From positions 62,001 to 126,000 of the forward strand of contig JAFXNC010000043.1 of the NCBI GenBank assembly GCA_017529875.1: DNA of 64,000 bases. The letters run 5' to 3'. Source of the stretch: Ruminococcus sp. GTDB lineage: Bacteria > Bacillota > Clostridia > Oscillospirales > Ruminococcaceae. The notes beneath the pieces are model-generated. The model was not told the DNA's origin and did no database searches. It worked only from the letters and a program-made list of their open reading frames with translations. Below are positions 8,482-17,518 of the stretch, one piece after another (position 1 is the first letter of the stretch; each line of letters starts with the position of its first letter). Both the position numbers and the translations under genes were made by a program.

Positions 8482-9690
8482 TTATCCGCAGTAAATGTCA
8501 AGTATCCTCTCAGGCAGATGCTCCGCTATGAACTCGCTGGCACGGGCTTCACTGCGGGCTTCGTCGATAGACAGCGGCAGCCTGTCGTAAAGCGAGGTCA
8601 CGCTCTCGTCCGCCGAGAACAGGTTTATGTCCGATACCGGCGGCAGGTACAGCCCGTTTCGGTAGCCGAACAGTCCCGCGCGGATCATCAGCGTGAAGGC
8701 AAGATAGGGGTTTGCCAGGGGATCGGGAGAGCGCAGCTCCGCCCTTCTGTAAACGCCGGTGGCGGCAGGGATCCTCACCAGCTGGGAGCGGTTCTCGCTG
8801 GACCAGGAGATGTACTTGGGAGCCTTGCTGCTGCCGAAGCGCCTGTAACTCTGCTCGGCAGGATTCAAAAACAGGGTCATGGCCTTGATGTGGCAGAGTA
8901 TGCCCGCGATCACCGAGGGGAGGATGACGTGATTCTTGTCAGACTTCACCGAGAGGTTTATGTGAAAGCCGTTTCCGGGCTTGTCAGCCAGGGGCTTGGG
9001 AGAGAAGTCCGCGCAGAGGCCGTTGGCGTGGGCGACGGTCTTCACCACAGTCTTGAATGCCATAGCGTCGTCGGCGGCCTTCATGGCGTCGGCGAAGCGG
9101 TAGTCTATCTCGTTCTGTCCGGGGCCCTCCTCGTGGTGGGAGCTCTCCGGGGAGATGCCCATTTTCTCCAGAGTCAGGCAGATCTGCCGGCGGATGTTCT
9201 CGCCCTTGTCGTCGGGGGCGATGTCCATATACCCGGCGCGGTCATAGGGGATGTTGGTGGGGTTGTCGTACTCGTCCAGCTTGAACAGATAAAATTCAAG
9301 CTCCGAGCCGAAGGAGAACTCTATCCCCGCCTCACGGGCTTCATCCACGGCCTTGGCGAGCAGTCCCCTGGTGTCGCACTCAAAGAGGTCGCCGTTGGGC
9401 TTTTTAATGGTGCAGAACATCCTGACCACACGGCCGTTCTCGGGTCTCCACGGGAGCACCGAGAGGGTGTCGGGGTCGGGGAACAGCAGCAGGTCTGACT
9501 GCGCCTCGTTGCCGAAGCCCGGCACCGCCGAGGCGTCAAAGGCTATGCCCTGCTCGAAGGCACGCCGCAGCTCCGAGGGCATGACGGATATATTCTTCTG
9601 CTTTCCGAACACATCGCAGAAGGCCAGTCGGACGAATTTCACGTCTTCTTCTTCACAGTACTGGATTATTTCCTCGGCTGTATAGTTCAT
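8482..9690 (-). CDS. glnA: Type I glutamine synthetase, short form
   Basis: 402 residues, shorter than the usual 440-470. It condenses ammonia with glutamate using ATP. Visible family signatures are FSFGSELEFYLF (metal ligands), HHEEGPGQNEIDYRF, GFHINLSV, NRSQLVRIP and ELRSPDPLANPYLAF. The protein lacks the C-terminal adenylylation-loop region and part of the N-terminal beta-grasp, so regulation by adenylylation is unlikely. The usual G-x-H-x-H-Q-S context is reduced to GFHINLS. The ATG at 9690 follows GAAAGGGAAGATC. The ANTAR regulator follows in the same transcript. A separate type III enzyme is encoded divergently at 15324. Confidence 0.88.
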   Translation of the reverse strand: MNYTAEEIIQYCEEEDVKFVRLAFCDVFGKQKNISVMPSELRRAFEQGIAFDASAVPGFGNEAQSDLLLFPDPDTLSVLPWRPENGRVVRMFCTIKKPNGDLFECDTRGLLAKAVDEAREAGIEFSFGSELEFYLFKLDEYDNPTNIPYDRAGYMDIAPDDKGENIRRQICLTLEKMGISPESSHHEEGPGQNEIDYRFADAMKAADDAMAFKTVVKTVAHANGLCADFSPKPLADKPGNGFHINLSVKSDKNHVILPSVIAGILCHIKAMTLFLNPAEQSYRRFGSSKAPKYISWSSENRSQLVRIPAATGVYRRAELRSPDPLANPYLAFTLMIRAGLFGYRNGLYLPPVSDINLFSADESVTSLYDRLPLSIDEARSEARASEFIAEHLPERILDIYCG

Positions 9691-9788
9691 AATGATCTTC
9701 CCTTTCGCAGAATACAGCTCAAGCCGGCAGCAGTAAAACCGCAGCCGACTTCGCCGGTAACAGCATCCGGCACATAGTATACTGATTA

Positions 9789-9817
9789 ATTATACCATAT
9801 CGGTGCTGATTTTTCAA
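9789..9817 (-). promoter_or_regulatory. Promoter of glnA-ANTAR
   Basis: On the minus strand TTGAAA (9817-9812), 17 bases, TATAAT (9794-9789). The leader of about 90 bases contains GC-rich hairpins, such as GCCGG...CCGGC, but no T-run. I found no clear pair of six-base A--G-- loops that would mark an ANTAR target. Confidence 0.7.
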
Positions 9818-9847
9818 CTGTAAATTTTCGATTTTTCCCGCAAGTTT

Positions 9848-10567
9848 TCAGTTAGCCACATACATCTGTCTGTACGGATTGCGGCTGTCGGGGGTGACTA
9901 CCGTGTAGGGGTGGTCCAGCAGCTCGTCCAGATCCTTGCCGAAGTAGTAGCAGAACCGCCTCAGATAGTGGGCGATCTCCTTAAGTTCCTCCGGCTCCGC
10001 CAGATGCGTATGTACCTGGTGGGGGAAGTGTATACCCTTGCAGTCGGAGCGCAGGAACATCTTTCCGCCGTGCATACCGGTGGAGGGGAAATTCCCCACG
10101 ATAGGCTTATCGTTGTCCGCCAGCCCCAGCACCACGATCACGCCGCCCGCCTGGTACTCGCCCAGGAAGCTGCCGGCCTTGCCGCCGATAACAAGGGCAG
10201 GCTGCTTTTCCTTGTAGGCCTTCATGTGTATGCCGGCGCGATAGCCTGCGTTGCCCTGGACGTAGATGCGGCCTCCGCGCATGGCGTAGCCCACAGCGTC
10301 CCCCACGTTTCCGTGGATGACGATAGTGCCGTCGTTCATGGTGTCGCCCACCGCGTCCTGAGCGTTGCCCTGGACTTCGATCTTGGCGCCGTTGAGGTAA
10401 GCCCCGAGAGCGTTCCCCGGGATGCCGCTTACGACCACCGTCTTATCCGAGATGCCCGCTGCCAGAAACCTCTGCCCGAGGCAGTCGGTAATGGTGCAGT
10501 TGCCCCGTGCCTGTCTGAGAGCCTCATTGAGCTCGCGGAAATCGAGCCCCGTAGCGTTTATGTTCAT
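9848..10567 (-). CDS. Glutamate synthase, GXGXG (GltB3-like) domain protein
   Basis: 239 residues. It is the right-handed beta-helix domain of glutamate synthase encoded as a separate gene, as in archaeal-type enzymes. Glycine-rich turns recur in GNALGAYLNGA, GNAQDAVGDTMNDG, GNVGDAVGYAMRGG, GNAGYRAGIHMKA and GKAGSFLGEYQAGG. It is structural and organises the synthase subunit. It follows the flavoprotein gene with a one-base overlap (TAATG). It is the last gene of the glutamate synthase run; the glnA promoter follows. Confidence 0.9.
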   Translation of the reverse strand: MNINATGLDFRELNEALRQARGNCTITDCLGQRFLAAGISDKTVVVSGIPGNALGAYLNGAKIEVQGNAQDAVGDTMNDGTIVIHGNVGDAVGYAMRGGRIYVQGNAGYRAGIHMKAYKEKQPALVIGGKAGSFLGEYQAGGVIVVLGLADNDKPIVGNFPSTGMHGGKMFLRSDCKGIHFPHQVHTHLAEPEELKEIAHYLRRFCYYFGKDLDELLDHPYTVVTPDSRNPYRQMYVAN

Positions 10568-11802
10568 TATACTGCACCTCCGAGCTTTTTCTTTCTTACT
10601 GCGGCACCGAATAGCGCCAGCGAGGGAGCGACCCTGAGCCTGTCGGCATCCAGCTCCCCGAGGGGAGTCTTCTCACGCACCAGCGAGGTATATACCCCCG
10701 CCCTGCTCACGTCGCCGATGATGATATATCCCGCCAGCCTGTCGTCCTTGATGTAGAGCCTCCTGATGCTGCCGGGATGTTTCTCCTCGACGATCTCGGC
10801 GTCAGCGGGATAGCTGCCCGCAGTCACCGAATGGAGCCCGAAGAACCCTATGGAGTTCATGGGGATAGCGTCCTTGATGTCCGCCTGACCGCCCGCCATG
10901 TTCACGCCCGCTGCATGACCCTGCATATAGGCGTTGGGCAGGATAGCCAGTACGCGGTTGGCGCCGATAGAGCTGTCATAGCCCTCTGAGCAGTCCCCCG
11001 CGGCATAGATGCCGGGAACGCTGGTGCTCATATCCTTGCCTATGACGATGCCTCTGTTCACTTCGATGCCCGCGTCCTTTGCAAGGCCTGTCCCGGCTCT
11101 TACGCCCACAGCCAGCACCAGTATGTCAAAGCCGACCTCGGCTCCGCTCTTCATGCAGGCCTTGTTCTTGTCGAACTTCACTGCCGTATCGCCCAGCATA
11201 AAACGTATGCCGTGCTTTTCCAGATGCTCCTGCATCACCGCCGCACAGTCGTTGTCATAGATCGAGGAAAGCACTCTGTCCGCCAGATCGCAGACGGTGA
11301 TCTCCCCTACCCGCTCGGCGATGCCCTCGGCGCATTTGAGGCCGATAAGTCCTGCGCCCACGATGAGCACACGGCTCTTTTTGGTCAGCGCCTTTTCAAG
11401 GGCGAGAGTGTCGTCCACCGTCATGAAGGTGAACTGTTTCTTCACCATGTCCAGTCCCTCGAAGGGAGGCACAAAGGGCGACGAACCTGTGCACAGGCAG
11501 AGCTTGTCGTAGCAGAGCTTCTTGCCGTTGTCCAGGACCACCTTGCCGTTCTCACGGTCGATGCTCTCTGCTCTGGCGTATACCAGCTTTACATTGTTCT
11601 TCTCGTAGAAATCCTCCGGACGGTAGTTCATCTTTTCAAGGGTGGTCTTGCCCTCCAAGTAGTAGGAGATGAGGGGTCGGGAGTAGACCGGATATTTCTC
11701 GGCGGAGATCACGGTGATGTTCCCTCTGGTATCAGTGCTCCTGATGCCCTCGACGCAGCCTGCGGCGGCAACGCCGTTTCCGATGATAACATATTCAGCC
11801 AT
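10567..11802 (-). CDS. FAD/NAD(P)-dependent oxidoreductase of glutamate synthase
   Basis: 411 residues. It likely passes electrons from NAD(P)H to the glutamate synthase through the ferredoxin subunit encoded next door. The N-terminal Rossmann motif GNGVAAAG binds FAD, VLIVGAGLIGLKCAEG (about 145-160) binds NAD(P)H, and GIYAAGDCSEG near residue 270 is the C-terminal FAD motif. The start MAEYVIIGNG at 11802 is chosen because GGAGAGGTGAG precedes it and the ferredoxin gene stops at 11808. It is related to rubredoxin-NAD reductases and NADH oxidases, so the electron donor is inferred from context. Confidence 0.88.
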   Translation of the reverse strand: MAEYVIIGNGVAAAGCVEGIRSTDTRGNITVISAEKYPVYSRPLISYYLEGKTTLEKMNYRPEDFYEKNNVKLVYARAESIDRENGKVVLDNGKKLCYDKLCLCTGSSPFVPPFEGLDMVKKQFTFMTVDDTLALEKALTKKSRVLIVGAGLIGLKCAEGIAERVGEITVCDLADRVLSSIYDNDCAAVMQEHLEKHGIRFMLGDTAVKFDKNKACMKSGAEVGFDILVLAVGVRAGTGLAKDAGIEVNRGIVIGKDMSTSVPGIYAAGDCSEGYDSSIGANRVLAILPNAYMQGHAAGVNMAGGQADIKDAIPMNSIGFFGLHSVTAGSYPADAEIVEEKHPGSIRRLYIKDDRLAGYIIIGDVSRAGVYTSLVREKTPLGELDADRLRVAPSLALFGAAVRKKKLGGAV

Positions 11803-11807
11803 TGCTC

Positions 11808-12236
11808 TCACCTCTCCTCGTAAACTATGGCGTTGTTCGGGCAGCCGGTCACGCAGGCAGGCGCTCCGCAGCTGTTCTCCAAGCACAGCTCGCACTTCTG
11901 AGCCGCGCCTGTGGGTCCCGGAGCCACTGCTCCGTAGGGACATACCAGCACGCAGGTCAGGCAGCCCACGCATTTTTCCTTGTCTATCTTAACGGTGCCG
12001 TCCACAATGGAGATAGCACCGGCGATACAGCTCTTTACGCAGAGCGGATCCTTGCAGTGGCGGCAGGAGACCGCATAGGTGATGCCGTCAGCCTCCTCGA
12101 TATGCACCCGTGGGAAGATCGGCTTGCCCTTCAGCGCCTTGACCATGTCGTTGAGCCCCGAGTTGGCGAAGGCGCAGTTGTATTCGCAGAGGTGACAGCC
12201 GAGGCACCATTGCTCGTTTACATATACTCTTTTCAT
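11808..12236 (-). CDS. 4Fe-4S ferredoxin subunit of glutamate synthase
   Basis: 142 residues with four cysteine groups: CLGCHLCEYNC, CRHCKDPLCVKSC, CVGCLTCVLVCP and CELCLENSCGAPACVTGCP. This can carry several 4Fe-4S clusters, in the manner of HycB/CooF-type electron-transfer subunits. It lies between the FMN synthase gene and the flavoprotein gene, so it is the probable electron bridge between them. The ATG is preceded by GGAGGCAGAACG. Confidence 0.9.
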   Translation of the reverse strand: MKRVYVNEQWCLGCHLCEYNCAFANSGLNDMVKALKGKPIFPRVHIEEADGITYAVSCRHCKDPLCVKSCIAGAISIVDGTVKIDKEKCVGCLTCVLVCPYGAVAPGPTGAAQKCELCLENSCGAPACVTGCPNNAIVYEER

Positions 12237-12248
12237 CGTTCTGCCTCC

Positions 12249-13754
12249 TTATTCGCCCGCATGGGAGATGCCGAGGATCTCCAGCTCTTTGTCTGTCAGG
12301 CCGACGCCTCTGAGCATGAGCCTGTTGCCCCGCAGGCTCTCGATAGAGTTGATGCCCATGCCGCCCATAAGCTCCTTGATCTCATGGCGCCATGCGTCCA
12401 TAAGATTAACAAGTCGCTGGGAGCCGATGTCGGGGTTGAGACGCTTTACCAGGTCGGGTCTCTGAGTGGCGATGCCCCAGTTGCACTTGCCGCTGTGACA
12501 GGTGCGGCAGAGGTGACAGCCCAGCGCCAGCAGCGCCGCCGTAGCCACATAGACTGCGTCTGCGCCCAGGGCGACTGCCTTTACCACATCCGCTGCCGAG
12601 CGGACGCTGCCGCCGACTACCAGGGAGATGTTGTTTCTGATGCCCTCGTCCCGGAGCCTCTGATCCACAGATGCCAGAGCCAGCTCAATGGGTATGCCCA
12701 CGTTGTCCCTGATGCGGGTGGGAGCTGCGCCTGTGCCGCCGCGGAAACCGTCAATGGCGATGATATCCGCGCCGCTGCGGGCGATACCGCTGGCGATAGC
12801 CGCGATGTTATGCACCGCCGCCACCTTTACGATGATAGGCTTCTTGTACTCGGTGGCCTCTTTCAGTGAGTATACCAGCTGTCTGAGGTCTTCTATGGAG
12901 TAGATATCGTGATGAGGTGCAGGCGAGATAGCGTCCGAGCCCTCGGGGATCATTCTGGTGCGGGAGATGTCGCCCACGATCTTGGTGCCGGGCAGATGTC
13001 CGCCGATGCCGGGCTTGGCGCCCTGACCCATTTTGATCTCAACGGCTGCTGCGGCTTCAAGATAGTTCTTATGTACTCCGAAACGTCCCGAAGCCACCTG
13101 TACTACGGTGTTGGGGCCGTATACATAAAAGTCCTCGTGAAGTCCGCCCTCACCGGTGTTGTAGCAGATACCCAGCTCGGTGGCCGCTCTTGCCAGTGAG
13201 GCATGAGCGTTGTAGCTGATAGAGCCGTAGCTCATGGCCGAGAACATAACAGGCATGGAGAGCTCCAGCTGGGGAGCGGTCTCGGTGATGAGGTTGCCCT
13301 GAGCGTCCCGGCGTACTTTGTCGGGCTTCTTGCCCAGGAACACCCGGGTCTCCATAGGCTCACGCAGCGGGTCGATAGGCGGATTCGTTACCTGGGAGGC
13401 GTTTATCAGGATCCTGTCCCAGTATACAGGCAGCGGCTTGGGGTTGCCCATTGAAGAAAGCAGCACGCCGCCGCTGTTGGCCTGCTTGTAGATCTCCTTT
13501 ATGGTCTCGTCCGACCAGTTGGCGTTCTCACGCAGGCGGCAGTCGCTTTTTACTATTTTGAGCGCGTGGGTCGGACAGAGCGACACGCAGCGCTGGCAGT
13601 TGACACATTTGGTCTCGTCCGAGAGCATCAGTCCCAGCTCGGGGTCGAAGCGGTGTACCTCGTTTGCGCACTGTCTCTCGCAGACCCGGCACTGTATGCA
13701 GCGGTTCTCGTTGCGCACGACCTCGAATTCGGGATATATGAATTCATTCCTCAT
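12249..13754 (-). CDS. Glutamate synthase, FMN-binding synthase domain with N-terminal ferredoxin module
   Basis: 501 residues. The N-terminus has two 4Fe-4S motifs (CIQCRVCERQC and CVNCQRCVSLCP). The remainder is the FMN/TIM-barrel synthase domain that makes glutamate from 2-oxoglutarate and ammonia. Typical sequences are MSYGSISYNAHASLARA, NTGEGGLHEDF, KPGIGGHLPG, ISPAPHHDIYSIEDL and IDGFRGGTGAAP. The 3Fe-4S cysteines lie in CHLCRTCHSGKCNWGIATQ. The gene starts one base after the stop of the GATase gene. Together with the GATase and GXGXG genes it rebuilds the large subunit of a classical GltB. Confidence 0.95.
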   Translation of the reverse strand: MRNEFIYPEFEVVRNENRCIQCRVCERQCANEVHRFDPELGLMLSDETKCVNCQRCVSLCPTHALKIVKSDCRLRENANWSDETIKEIYKQANSGGVLLSSMGNPKPLPVYWDRILINASQVTNPPIDPLREPMETRVFLGKKPDKVRRDAQGNLITETAPQLELSMPVMFSAMSYGSISYNAHASLARAATELGICYNTGEGGLHEDFYVYGPNTVVQVASGRFGVHKNYLEAAAAVEIKMGQGAKPGIGGHLPGTKIVGDISRTRMIPEGSDAISPAPHHDIYSIEDLRQLVYSLKEATEYKKPIIVKVAAVHNIAAIASGIARSGADIIAIDGFRGGTGAAPTRIRDNVGIPIELALASVDQRLRDEGIRNNISLVVGGSVRSAADVVKAVALGADAVYVATAALLALGCHLCRTCHSGKCNWGIATQRPDLVKRLNPDIGSQRLVNLMDAWRHEIKELMGGMGINSIESLRGNRLMLRGVGLTDKELEILGISHAGE

Positions 13755-13755
13755 C

Positions 13756-14847
13756 TCAGTATCTCCCCTCTTTAACTCTTACGATAACAGGCTCGCCGCC
13801 GGCGGGAGCGTAGAAGTTCTCCGCGTCAGGCTCCATAACTCTTACAGCCGCTTCCTCGCTGGCGATGAACACCTTGTCGCCCTTTTCGGCGGTGATCATG
13901 GAGCGGAGCTTAAGGCGGTCATTGAGCGCCATGAGTCCGCCGTCCCAGCCGTATACGATAGAGAAGGGTCCTGTTATCAGCAGGCTGGGGAACACGGTTC
14001 GCAGGTAGGTGAGCTTTTCCTTTTCCTTCTCGGGCTTGCCGTTGATGGTTGACCAGAAGGGCGCCGCGATGACGGAGGCAGCCTCCTCGAGGGTGAGACC
14101 CTGCCGTCTGAGCAGGTAGTCGAGGATGTATGTGATGACCTCGGTATCGGTCTGTAATGTGCATTTGTAGCCGAACATTTCTATATAGCGGCGGTTGGCG
14201 TCGTAGGAGGATATCTCGCCGTTGTGTACGATAGAGCTGTCCAGCAGCGAGAATGGGTGAGCGCCGCCCCACCAGCCGGGGGTATTGGTGGGATAACGCC
14301 CGTGAGCCGTCCAGGAGTAGCCCTCGTATTCCTCCAGGCGGTAGAACACTCCCACGTCCTCCGGGAAACCCACGGCCTTGAAGCAGCCCATGTTCTTGCC
14401 GCTGGAGAAAACGTAGGCGCCCTTCATCTCGGTGTTGATCTTCATGACGGTGCGGGCGGTGAACTCGTTGTCGTCCACCTGCTCCGAGGCCACCTGAGAG
14501 CCGAGAGGTGCGCAGAAGTATCTCCATATGATAGGCTCGTCCGTGATCTGGGGGATCTTGCGGGTGGGTATCTGTTCGCCCCGGACGATCTCGAAGCGTT
14601 CCTTTAAATAAGCCTCGCACTCTTTTCTGGTGGAACGGTGGTCGAAGAAGATGTGGAACGCATACAGATCCTTGTAATCGGGATAGATGCCGTAGGCCGC
14701 AAAGCCGCCGCCGAGGCCGTTGGAGCGGTCGTGCATGGGCTTCATCGCCTCATAAATGACATCGCCGGTAATGCCCTTGCCCTCTCTTGAAATGACCGCC
14801 GCGATCGCGCAGCCCGACGGGATACGAACTTCGCCTTCTCTTTTCAT
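13756..14847 (-). CDS. Glutamate synthase, class II glutamine amidotransferase domain
   Basis: 363 residues. It releases ammonia from glutamine for the synthase domain. The start MKREGEVRIPSGC gives a 12-residue propeptide before Cys13, the probable N-terminal nucleophile after processing. Conserved NTN-hydrolase sequences are GGGFAAYGIYP, GRYPTNTPGWWGGAHPF, VHNGEISSYDANRR and LQTDTEVITYIL. ATG at 14847 has AAGGAG nine bases upstream; the open frame extends further 5' but that part has no family similarity. It heads the five-gene glutamate synthase run. Confidence 0.92.
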   Translation of the reverse strand: MKREGEVRIPSGCAIAAVISREGKGITGDVIYEAMKPMHDRSNGLGGGFAAYGIYPDYKDLYAFHIFFDHRSTRKECEAYLKERFEIVRGEQIPTRKIPQITDEPIIWRYFCAPLGSQVASEQVDDNEFTARTVMKINTEMKGAYVFSSGKNMGCFKAVGFPEDVGVFYRLEEYEGYSWTAHGRYPTNTPGWWGGAHPFSLLDSSIVHNGEISSYDANRRYIEMFGYKCTLQTDTEVITYILDYLLRRQGLTLEEAASVIAAPFWSTINGKPEKEKEKLTYLRTVFPSLLITGPFSIVYGWDGGLMALNDRLKLRSMITAEKGDKVFIASEEAAVRVMEPDAENFYAPAGGEPVIVRVKEGRY

Positions 14848-14999
14848 AGTAAAGCAGCTCCTTTTGTATTGCTGTGGTGCGGAAAATTTCCGCCTGAAAA
14901 CAAAAAAACGCCATTCTCCCCGCAAATATCCTCCAAACGCCGTCAAACCGGCGCAAAAGACATACGGAAAGAATGAACGCCTTTGCTCATCTTGCAAGT

Positions 15000-15028
15000 A
15001 TTATAACTCAATAATTCATTCGTGTCAA
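15000..15028 (-). promoter_or_regulatory. Promoter of the glutamate synthase operon
   Basis: On the minus strand TTGACA (15028-15023), 17 bases, TATAAT (15005-15000). The leader of about 145 bases contains a strong GCGCCG/CGGCGT hairpin (about 14938-14955) and a T7 stretch after GGCG near 14903-14910, which could be part of an attenuator. The divergent glnN promoter is about 120 bases away. Confidence 0.85.
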
Positions 15029-15122
15029 TAGGAAATGCGCGATTTTGGGCGCCTTTGTCTAATTTTGTGAATATAATGCAAGTTTTGGAGCAGTAAAATT
15101 CATAGATTTGTAGGAAATGTGC

Positions 15123-15151
15123 TTGACAAACGGGCAAAAAGGGTGTATAAT
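15123..15151 (+). promoter_or_regulatory. Promoter of glnN
   Basis: TTGACA (15123-15128), 17 bases, TATAAT (15146-15151): a perfect consensus. Transcription should start near 15158, directly before a terminator hairpin. Confidence 0.88.
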
Positions 15152-15161
15152 ACGAAACATA

Positions 15162-15214
15162 GAGGCAAGGACGTCTCGAAAGCAAATGCTTTTGACGTCC
15201 TTGTCTCTTTTTTT
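15162..15214 (+). terminator. Leader terminator (attenuator) upstream of glnN
   Basis: GAGGCAAGGACGTC (15162-15175) pairs with GACGTCCTTGTCTC (15194-15207) with one G-U pair; an inner AAAGC/GCTTT stem closes the loop. Seven T follow (15208-15214). It starts only a few bases after the predicted transcription start and about 110 bases before the glnN start codon. Transcription of glnN must therefore read through it. GACGTCC recurs downstream at 15256-15262 and could compete for the left arm. Further hairpins lie at 15215-15231 and 15261-15290. Confidence 0.85.
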
Positions 15215-15323
15215 GCAGCGCAAAGCTGCGGCAGGTACATTTTAGATGGGGCAGCGACGTCCGCAGCGCGGATCGCTTCTCCCGCTGCGGACAAGCTGTT
15301 TACTTTGAACGGAGGAAATAAAA

Positions 15324-17420
15324 ATGAGTACGGTACCCGAATTATTCGCAAGCAAGGTCTTTGACGACAGAGTTATGAAATCGAGATTATCCTCGAAGGT
15401 CTATAATTCGCTGAAAGAAACTATCGACATCGGTGCGAAGCTTGACCTCACCGTTGCCAATGCAGTCGCTGAGGCTATGAAGGAGTGGGCAGTCGAGCAG
15501 GGCGCTACTCATTATACACACTGGTTCCAGCCCCTTACCGGCATCACCGCCGAAAAGCATGACAGCTTTATCTCTCCCTCTCCCGACGGCAGAGTCATCA
15601 TGGACTTCTCCGGCAAAGAGCTCATCAAGGGCGAGCCGGATGCATCCTCCTTCCCCTCCGGCGGACTGAGAGCTACATTCGAGGCAAGAGGCTACACCGC
15701 CTGGGATCCTACCTCCTACGCATTCATCAAGGGCAAGACCCTTTGCATACCCACAGCCTTCTGCTCCTACGGCGGCGAGGCTCTCGACAAGAAGACTCCC
15801 CTGCTGCGCTCCATGGAGGCGCTCAACAAGCAGGCTCTGCGTATCCTGAAACTCTTCGGCAACGATCAGGTAAAGCACGTTTCCACCTCGGTAGGTCCCG
15901 AGCAGGAGTACTTCCTTATCCCCAAGGAGCTCTACGACAAGAGAAAAGACCTTATTTATACAGGCCGCACACTGTTCGGCAACAAGCCCCCCAAGGGTCA
16001 GGAGCTGGACGACCACTACTTCGGCGTCATCAAGCCGAGAGTTGAGGCTTACATGACCGACCTCAACGAGGAGCTGTGGAAGCTGGGCATCCTTGCCAAG
16101 ACCCAGCACAACGAGGTGGCTCCCGCTCAGCACGAGCTGGCTCCCATTTATGCCACCACCAACATCGCCACCGACCACAACCAGCTCACCATGGAGATCA
16201 TGCAGAAGGTAGCTCAGAAGCACGGCCTTGTATGCCTGCTCCACGAAAAGCCCTTCGCCGGCGTGAACGGCTCCGGCAAGCACAACAACTGGTCGATCTC
16301 CACCGACACCGGCGTGAACCTGCTGACCCCCGGCGAGACCCCCTACGAGAACGCACAGTTCCTGCTGTTCCTCTGCGCAGTCATCAAGGCTGTTGACGAC
16401 TATCAGGATCTGCTGAGGATCTCCGTAGCCACCGCCGGCAACGACCACCGTCTCGGCGCAAACGAGGCACCTCCGGCAGTTATCTCGATCTTCCTGGGCG
16501 AGGAGCTTGAGGGCATCCTCAAGGCTATCGAGACCGACACTCCCTACGAGGGCATTGAGAAGAAGGTCATGAAGCTGGGCGTAAGCGTTCTGCCGAGGTT
16601 TACAAGAGATACCACCGACAGAAACAGGACTTCCCCCTTCGCCTTCACCGGCAACAAGTTCGAGTTCAGAATGTTGGGCTCCTCCAACTCTATCGCCTGC
16701 GCGAACATCATGCTCAACGCAGCAGTAGCTGAGAGCCTTAAGATATATGCCGACCGTCTCGAGGAGGCTGACAACTTCGAGGAGAAGCTCCACGAGATGA
16801 TCAAGAAGACTATCACCGATCACAAGCGCATCATCTTCAACGGCAACGGCTATGACGACGCCTGGATCAAGGAGGCCACCGAGGTACGCGGTCTGCTCAA
16901 CTACAAGACCACTCCCGATGCTATCCCTCACCTCATGGACGAGAAGAACGTGAAGATGCTCACCTCTCACAAGGTCTTCTCCGAGGCAGAGCTGAGGAGC
17001 CGTACCGAGATCACCCTCGAGAACTACTGCAAGGCTGTCGTTATCGAGGCAAAGACCATGGAGCTCCTTGCCCGCCGCGAGATCCTTCCCGCTATCGAGG
17101 AGTATGCAGCCTTCGTCGCCAAGACTGCCAACGCCAAGAAGTCGCTGGCTACCGACCTTGCCTGCACCTACGAGACCGAGACTGTACGCCGCCTGTCCCA
17201 GCTGGCATCCGACGCTTACGAGAGCCTCGACGAGCTTGAAAAGGCACTTGACAAGGTACAGTCCGCTCCCAACGTTGTGGAGACCGGCTACCTCATCCGC
17301 GACGAACTGCTGGGCGTTATGGACAAGCTCCGCGCCTCCTGCGACGAAGCCGAGACTATCACAGCCTCCAAGTTCTGGCCGTTCCCGACCTATGACGAGC
17401 TGCTCTTCGGCGTAAGATAA
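15324..17420 (+). CDS. glnN: Type III glutamine synthetase (GlnN)
   Basis: 698 residues, the normal length of the large type III enzyme found in Bacteroides, Ruminococcus and cyanobacteria. It makes glutamine from glutamate, ammonia and ATP. Family sequences include [69 protein letters not shown] and [18 protein letters not shown] lies eight bases before the ATG. The gene has its own attenuated promoter region divergent from the glutamate synthase operon. A type I enzyme is also encoded in the window, so the cell carries two glutamine synthetase classes side by side. Confidence 0.96.
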   Translation: MSTVPELFASKVFDDRVMKSRLSSKVYNSLKETIDIGAKLDLTVANAVAEAMKEWAVEQGATHYTHWFQPLTGITAEKHDSFISPSPDGRVIMDFSGKELIKGEPDASSFPSGGLRATFEARGYTAWDPTSYAFIKGKTLCIPTAFCSYGGEALDKKTPLLRSMEALNKQALRILKLFGNDQVKHVSTSVGPEQEYFLIPKELYDKRKDLIYTGRTLFGNKPPKGQELDDHYFGVIKPRVEAYMTDLNEELWKLGILAKTQHNEVAPAQHELAPIYATTNIATDHNQLTMEIMQKVAQKHGLVCLLHEKPFAGVNGSGKHNNWSISTDTGVNLLTPGETPYENAQFLLFLCAVIKAVDDYQDLLRISVATAGNDHRLGANEAPPAVISIFLGEELEGILKAIETDTPYEGIEKKVMKLGVSVLPRFTRDTTDRNRTSPFAFTGNKFEFRMLGSSNSIACANIMLNAAVAESLKIYADRLEEADNFEEKLHEMIKKTITDHKRIIFNGNGYDDAWIKEATEVRGLLNYKTTPDAIPHLMDEKNVKMLTSHKVFSEAELRSRTEITLENYCKAVVIEAKTMELLARREILPAIEEYAAFVAKTANAKKSLATDLACTYETETVRRLSQLASDAYESLDELEKALDKVQSAPNVVETGYLIRDELLGVMDKLRASCDEAETITASKFWPFPTYDELLFGVR

Positions 17421-17459
17421 GACTTCATCTGATCACACCCGATCTTAACTACTATACCG

Positions 17460-17506
17460 CGGAAATGGCTGCCGCAGATTATTGCGGCAGCCGAGTTCCG
17501 TTTTTT
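17460..17506 (+). terminator. Terminator or attenuator between glnN and asnB
   Basis: CGGAA...GGCTGCCGCA (17460-17476) pairs with TGCGGCAGCC...TTCCG (17483-17500), followed by TTTTTT at 17501-17506. The T-run abuts the GGAGG ribosome site of asnB, so read-through decides asnB expression unless a weak promoter lies just upstream. Confidence 0.8.
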
Positions 17507-17518
17507 GGAGGAATACAT

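Noticed and set aside
9691-9788. ANTAR-binding double hexaloop in the glnA leader
   Set aside because: Hairpins exist, but their loops are about nine bases and lack the A1/G4 pattern, and no terminator follows.
15387-16970. 527-codon open frame on the minus strand opposite glnN
   Set aside because: It mirrors the codon pattern of glnN, has no family similarity and no ribosome site.
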